Assembly (NCBI RefSeq): GCF_000699445.3
Contig: NC_067195.1
Span: 21,963,287 to 22,027,286, forward strand
Origin: Schistosoma haematobium
Lineage: Eukaryota > Platyhelminthes > Trematoda > Strigeidida > Schistosomatidae
Reading direction: 5' to 3'
DNA length: 64,000 bases
Shown here: one piece after another, positions 61,053-64,000 of the stretch
How positions within the stretch are numbered: position 1 is the stretch's first letter
Layout of the letters: every line of letters begins with the position of its first letter
Notes under the pieces: generated by a model
The model's input: the letters and a program-made list of their open reading frames with translations, nothing else
What the model was told of the DNA's origin: nothing
Databases searched by the model: none
Position numbers and translations under genes: made by a program

Positions 61053-61818
61053 CTTTCAATTTGAGTACTGATGCTTTTATAATGGCTTTAATACGTTTCA
61101 TAGGAAGGAGAGGAACTCCTAAGGAAATCTATAGCGACAATGGAACTAACTTTGTCGGGGCTACTTCCGAATTACGGGCTAATATGAGTGTGTGGGACAA
61201 GCATAAAATAAACGACTTAACAGTATCGAAGGGTATACACTGGCATTTCAACCCCCACTAGCTAGCCATCGAGGCGGAGTTTGGGAGAGATTAATACGGT
61301 CTGTTCGGAGAATCTTACTATATATTTCCAACGGGCAAATATTACACGATGATAGTTTGGCAACTTATTTTGTGGAGGTAGAACGAATTTCAAACAACCG
61401 CCCAATCGTTCCTGTGACATCAGATGAAAAGGATGATTTGGCGCTCACGCCAAACACTTTGTTATTACTTAGAGACCGTGATGGTTTAGGAATGGAGTGT
61501 AGTGTTGCGGATAGGTATTCAAAGCGATGGAGACAGGTTAATTGTTTAGCCAATACCTTCTGGCGTCGATGGATAAAAGAGTACATTCCTTTACTGCAAG
61601 TGAGGCAGAAATGGTTTTGCAAACACAGAAACTTGAAAGAAGGTGATGTAGTTCTAGTGGCTAACGATGCAACTACTCGGGGCTCATGGTCAATGGGACG
61701 GGTTGATAAGTGCGAGACAGACAGAGATGGGTTGGTAAGAACAGTGATGGTGCGAATGAGAGAAGGCGTAGTAAGAAGAGATGTGCGAAAGCTCTGCCTT
61801 CTAGAGGGAGCCGAGTAA
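61043..61818 (+). pseudogene. Unit 2 integrase C-terminal half, frameshifted
   Basis: Same protein as unit 1 at 57056-57832 up to the C run at 61252-61256, which is one C shorter and ends the frame at 61261. The remaining C-terminal part is open again from 61357 (TYFVEVERISNNRPIVPVTS onward). One amino acid change (L to S) against unit 1 comes from the substitution at 61391. Confidence 0.78.
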
Positions 61819-61967
61819 TTGTAGATTGTAGCTTAGATTTATGGATGTACAGGCGTACTGTTGTAAGTCCTGTGCCTCCCATTGATATAGAGCAGTTAGT
61901 AAGGAGAGCCATGACTGAAATGTATTCTAAGGTGTCTTTGCGAAGCTGGAGGGATTTTGGGGGCCGG

Positions 61968-62652
61968 TGTAACGGAAAGAGAACAGTGAAAATCCCTCTG
62001 CAGCTTCTTTGTTGAACAGTATTTTCATTTATTTGTTCCTTCTCCCTTTTGTGTATTCCAACCTTTGTTTCGATCTCGTTTAACCATGTCTTTTGTTCTT
62101 CAGTCTTCCCCGTTTGGGCCTTTATTACGTGATTTTGATTAAAGACTTATTTTTGTTACCTAATTTTCTATTGCATGTTGCCGGACCATTGACAGTAAGG
62201 TTGTGTTTGACTAAGCTCAAGGTCACGGCGTGGTTTAGTTTGTGACTGTTAACCTTCTGACTGTCTGCTTGGGAGAATTGCTGCAATCCCTGCAGATAGA
62301 TATTTGATCCCATCTGATTGGGAATATTTGTATTGATTCTCAGGTATCAAACCCTTTAGTATTAACTGTCTCTTTCATTGTTTAGCGCGCTACTTTGCGT
62401 TAGAGAAACTTCTGACTGTATAGCACAGGCTGTACCGTTTGAGGTATTTTGTATTTTTGATGTAATTCGTTCTGTTTTCTTAATTAGAACCGTTTATATT
62501 GAGCACAGAGTTTGTGTTTTGATATAATATAATACGAGTATCTCAAAGACGCGTTGTGGGCTATACAGAGGAACTTGGTCTGGTCTAATCGAATAAATTT
62601 TGGGTTCGTCAGTCCGTAGTTCCAACCGAATATTGGCTGTTCGGTCGTTACA
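61968..62652 (+). repeat. LTR 3, shared between units 2 and 3
   Basis: Same sequence as LTRs 1 and 2 by eye, with the same purine-rich run directly upstream. Confidence 0.82.
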
Positions 62653-62677
62653 GTTCTCAAACGAACAGTGATCTCAA

Positions 62678-63970
62678 GTGAAATATACTGGAATGCCTGT
62701 AAAGCGCAATAAGATCAACGAAAACTTCGCATTGGGCCACAGAGAAATGCAATCGGATTCACCTCCAGATATACGGCAAGTCAAATTAGATGCATTTTCA
62801 TGTCATGGCTCTAATGTTAGTTTAGTAAGTAGACATAGCAAAGTTAGCTCTAGGATTACCTTAGCAGAGTTAAAAGAAAGACAATTATTAGAAATGAGAG
62901 ACTTGAAAGATAGACAGAGGAAGCAACTACTGTGCTTTCAGAGAGAACTTGGGTCGTTAAGGCTGAACGAAAGCACGTGTAGTAAGTTATCTTCTGTTTC
63001 TAACTGTGATGACAGAGAAAAGAAGCACGTTCACAGGTTCGTAAGTCCTTCTCATGACCTTAGGATAAAGTCTCTAGAAAAGTCAAAACTGCTAGATTAT
63101 CCAGGAACGAAGAAGAAGGAAGTGACCTTGGAATCTCTAAGTGTAGGTCTTGAACTTCCAACAGTAGAGCGCGATGCCTACTTCAATGAAAGTTACAATA
63201 TTGTTCCTTTACCTAGAGGAGTGGCTGAGGAAGACATTGCTGCCCCTGTTATTGGCAATGAGTCTGGTATGTGTAAAGCTGGCTTCACCAAAAATGATGC
63301 CCCCAGAGCCGTATTACCCTCTATTGTTGGAAGAACTAGACATCAAGTAGTGACTGTGGGAATGGATGGAAAGAATAGTCATGTGGGAGACGATGCTCGA
63401 TCGAAACGTGTTATCCTGACACTGAAGTACCGAATTGAACACGGTATTGCGACTAAGTGGGGTGATATGGAGAAGATATGGTACCACACATTCTACAAAG
63501 GGTTGCGAGCGGCAACAGAGAAACATCCGGTGTTGTTGAGAGAAGTTTCATTGAACCCGAAGGCAAACCGTGAGATGACAAGGATCATGTCTGAGACTTT
63601 TAATACACCAGGTACGTGTGCTGCTACTCAAACGTTGTTGTCACTATGTACATCTGGTCGTACAACTGGTATAGTGTTGAACTTAGGTGACGGTGTGACC
63701 CACACAGTTCCGATTTATGAAGATTATGCGTTGCCTTATACTGTTTTGCGATTGGACCTTGCTGGTAGAGTTCTTGCCGACTTTATGATGAAGATCCTGA
63801 CTAAGACAGGTTGCAGTTCCTCTGTCTATTCGTGGAACATACTCAGGCGCAAACCACCGGACATCGTTTTACTCTATAGTAAGTCTAGAGTGGCACCTAT
63901 AAAACAGGTAACTGTGCCTAGACTGGAACTAGCAGCGGCAGTATTGAGTGCTAGAATAGGGAAGTTTTAA
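62678..63970 (+). CDS. Unit 3 ORF: gag-like/actin/RNase H start
   Basis: The same 430-residue protein as units 1 and 2. The unit continues past the window edge at 64000, so its pol part and its 3' LTR are not visible here. Confidence 0.88.
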   Translation: MKYTGMPVKRNKINENFALGHREMQSDSPPDIRQVKLDAFSCHGSNVSLVSRHSKVSSRITLAELKERQLLEMRDLKDRQRKQLLCFQRELGSLRLNESTCSKLSSVSNCDDREKKHVHRFVSPSHDLRIKSLEKSKLLDYPGTKKKEVTLESLSVGLELPTVERDAYFNESYNIVPLPRGVAEEDIAAPVIGNESGMCKAGFTKNDAPRAVLPSIVGRTRHQVVTVGMDGKNSHVGDDARSKRVILTLKYRIEHGIATKWGDMEKIWYHTFYKGLRAATEKHPVLLREVSLNPKANREMTRIMSETFNTPGTCAATQTLLSLCTSGRTTGIVLNLGDGVTHTVPIYEDYALPYTVLRLDLAGRVLADFMMKILTKTGCSSSVYSWNILRRKPPDIVLLYSKSRVAPIKQVTVPRLELAAAVLSARIGKF

Positions 63971-64000
63971 ATAAGAACCTTCCTCATGTGTTTGACAAGA

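Larger units (their letters stand above)
53996..64000 (+). mobile_element. Tandem array of actin-carrying BEL/Pao-type elements
   Basis: Three head-to-tail units with an exact period of 3986 bp: LTRs start at 53996, 57982 and 61968, and the first ORFs start at 54706, 58692 and 62678. Neighbouring units share a single LTR. The last unit is cut by the window end. Unit 1 and unit 2 differ at only five places that I found: an A run (56613-56617, five versus six), a C run (57265-57270, six versus five), and substitutions at 57405, 57433 and 57457 (unit 1 coordinates). The units therefore arose very recently or are being homogenised. Each unit lacks recognisable protease and RT domains but keeps parts of RNase H and integrase. 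Confidence 0.88.

Overview
This window looks like a piece of a trematode (blood-fluke, Schistosoma-like) nuclear genome. The base composition is AT-rich, coding DNA is split by GT-AG introns that are only 32-45 bp long at the 5' end of one gene, and most of the rest is decayed retroelements of the classes known from schistosomes: CR1-like and RTE-like LINEs, Ty3/Gypsy-like and BEL/Pao LTR elements, and Penelope-like elements. Nothing bacterial (operons, ribosome binding sites, CRISPR) is present. The assignment rests on family recognition by eye, without database searches.

Host genes. (1) A complete-looking ferredoxin/adrenodoxin reductase gene (FDXR) lies on the minus strand at 709-5571. Nine coding exons splice in frame to about 503 residues. 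(2) A plus-strand gene for an RNA-binding protein with a partial SAP-like segment and an RRM, closest in layout to scaffold attachment factor B, runs through eight phase-consistent exons from 26510 to 35468. Its 5' and 3' ends were not found. A lysine/arginine-rich candidate exon at 47728-47835 could belong to it.

Repeats, left to right: a decayed CR1-like LINE (about 8600-11300, minus); a Penelope-like element with RT and GIY-YIG domains (about 15580-17045, minus); RTE pieces (17395-18125 and 20950-22536, minus) on both sides of a broken Ty3-like element (18155 to about 20900, plus); a further LINE 3' end (22541-23030); a solo LTR in an intron (27541-27910); a nested stack at 36963-43100 (a Penelope-like fragment split by a Ty3 element with a 4-bp target duplication, and that element in turn carrying an RTE element); and two decayed mobile-element ORFs at 50891-52225.

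The most unusual part is 53996-64000. It is a head-to-tail array with a 3986-bp period: LTR-internal-LTR-internal-LTR-internal (the last cut by the window end). Each unit is a BEL/Pao-type element whose first ORF (430 residues) joins a coiled-coil gag-like N-terminus to about 199 residues of the N-terminal half of actin, beginning at the actin start position, and then runs into the end of the RNase H region. The actin segment sits where protease and reverse transcriptase would be expected. The reading frame through it is open in all copies, but key nucleotide-binding residues are changed. An integrase follows in broken frames. I read this as a non-autonomous retroelement that captured an actin cDNA and was amplified in tandem.
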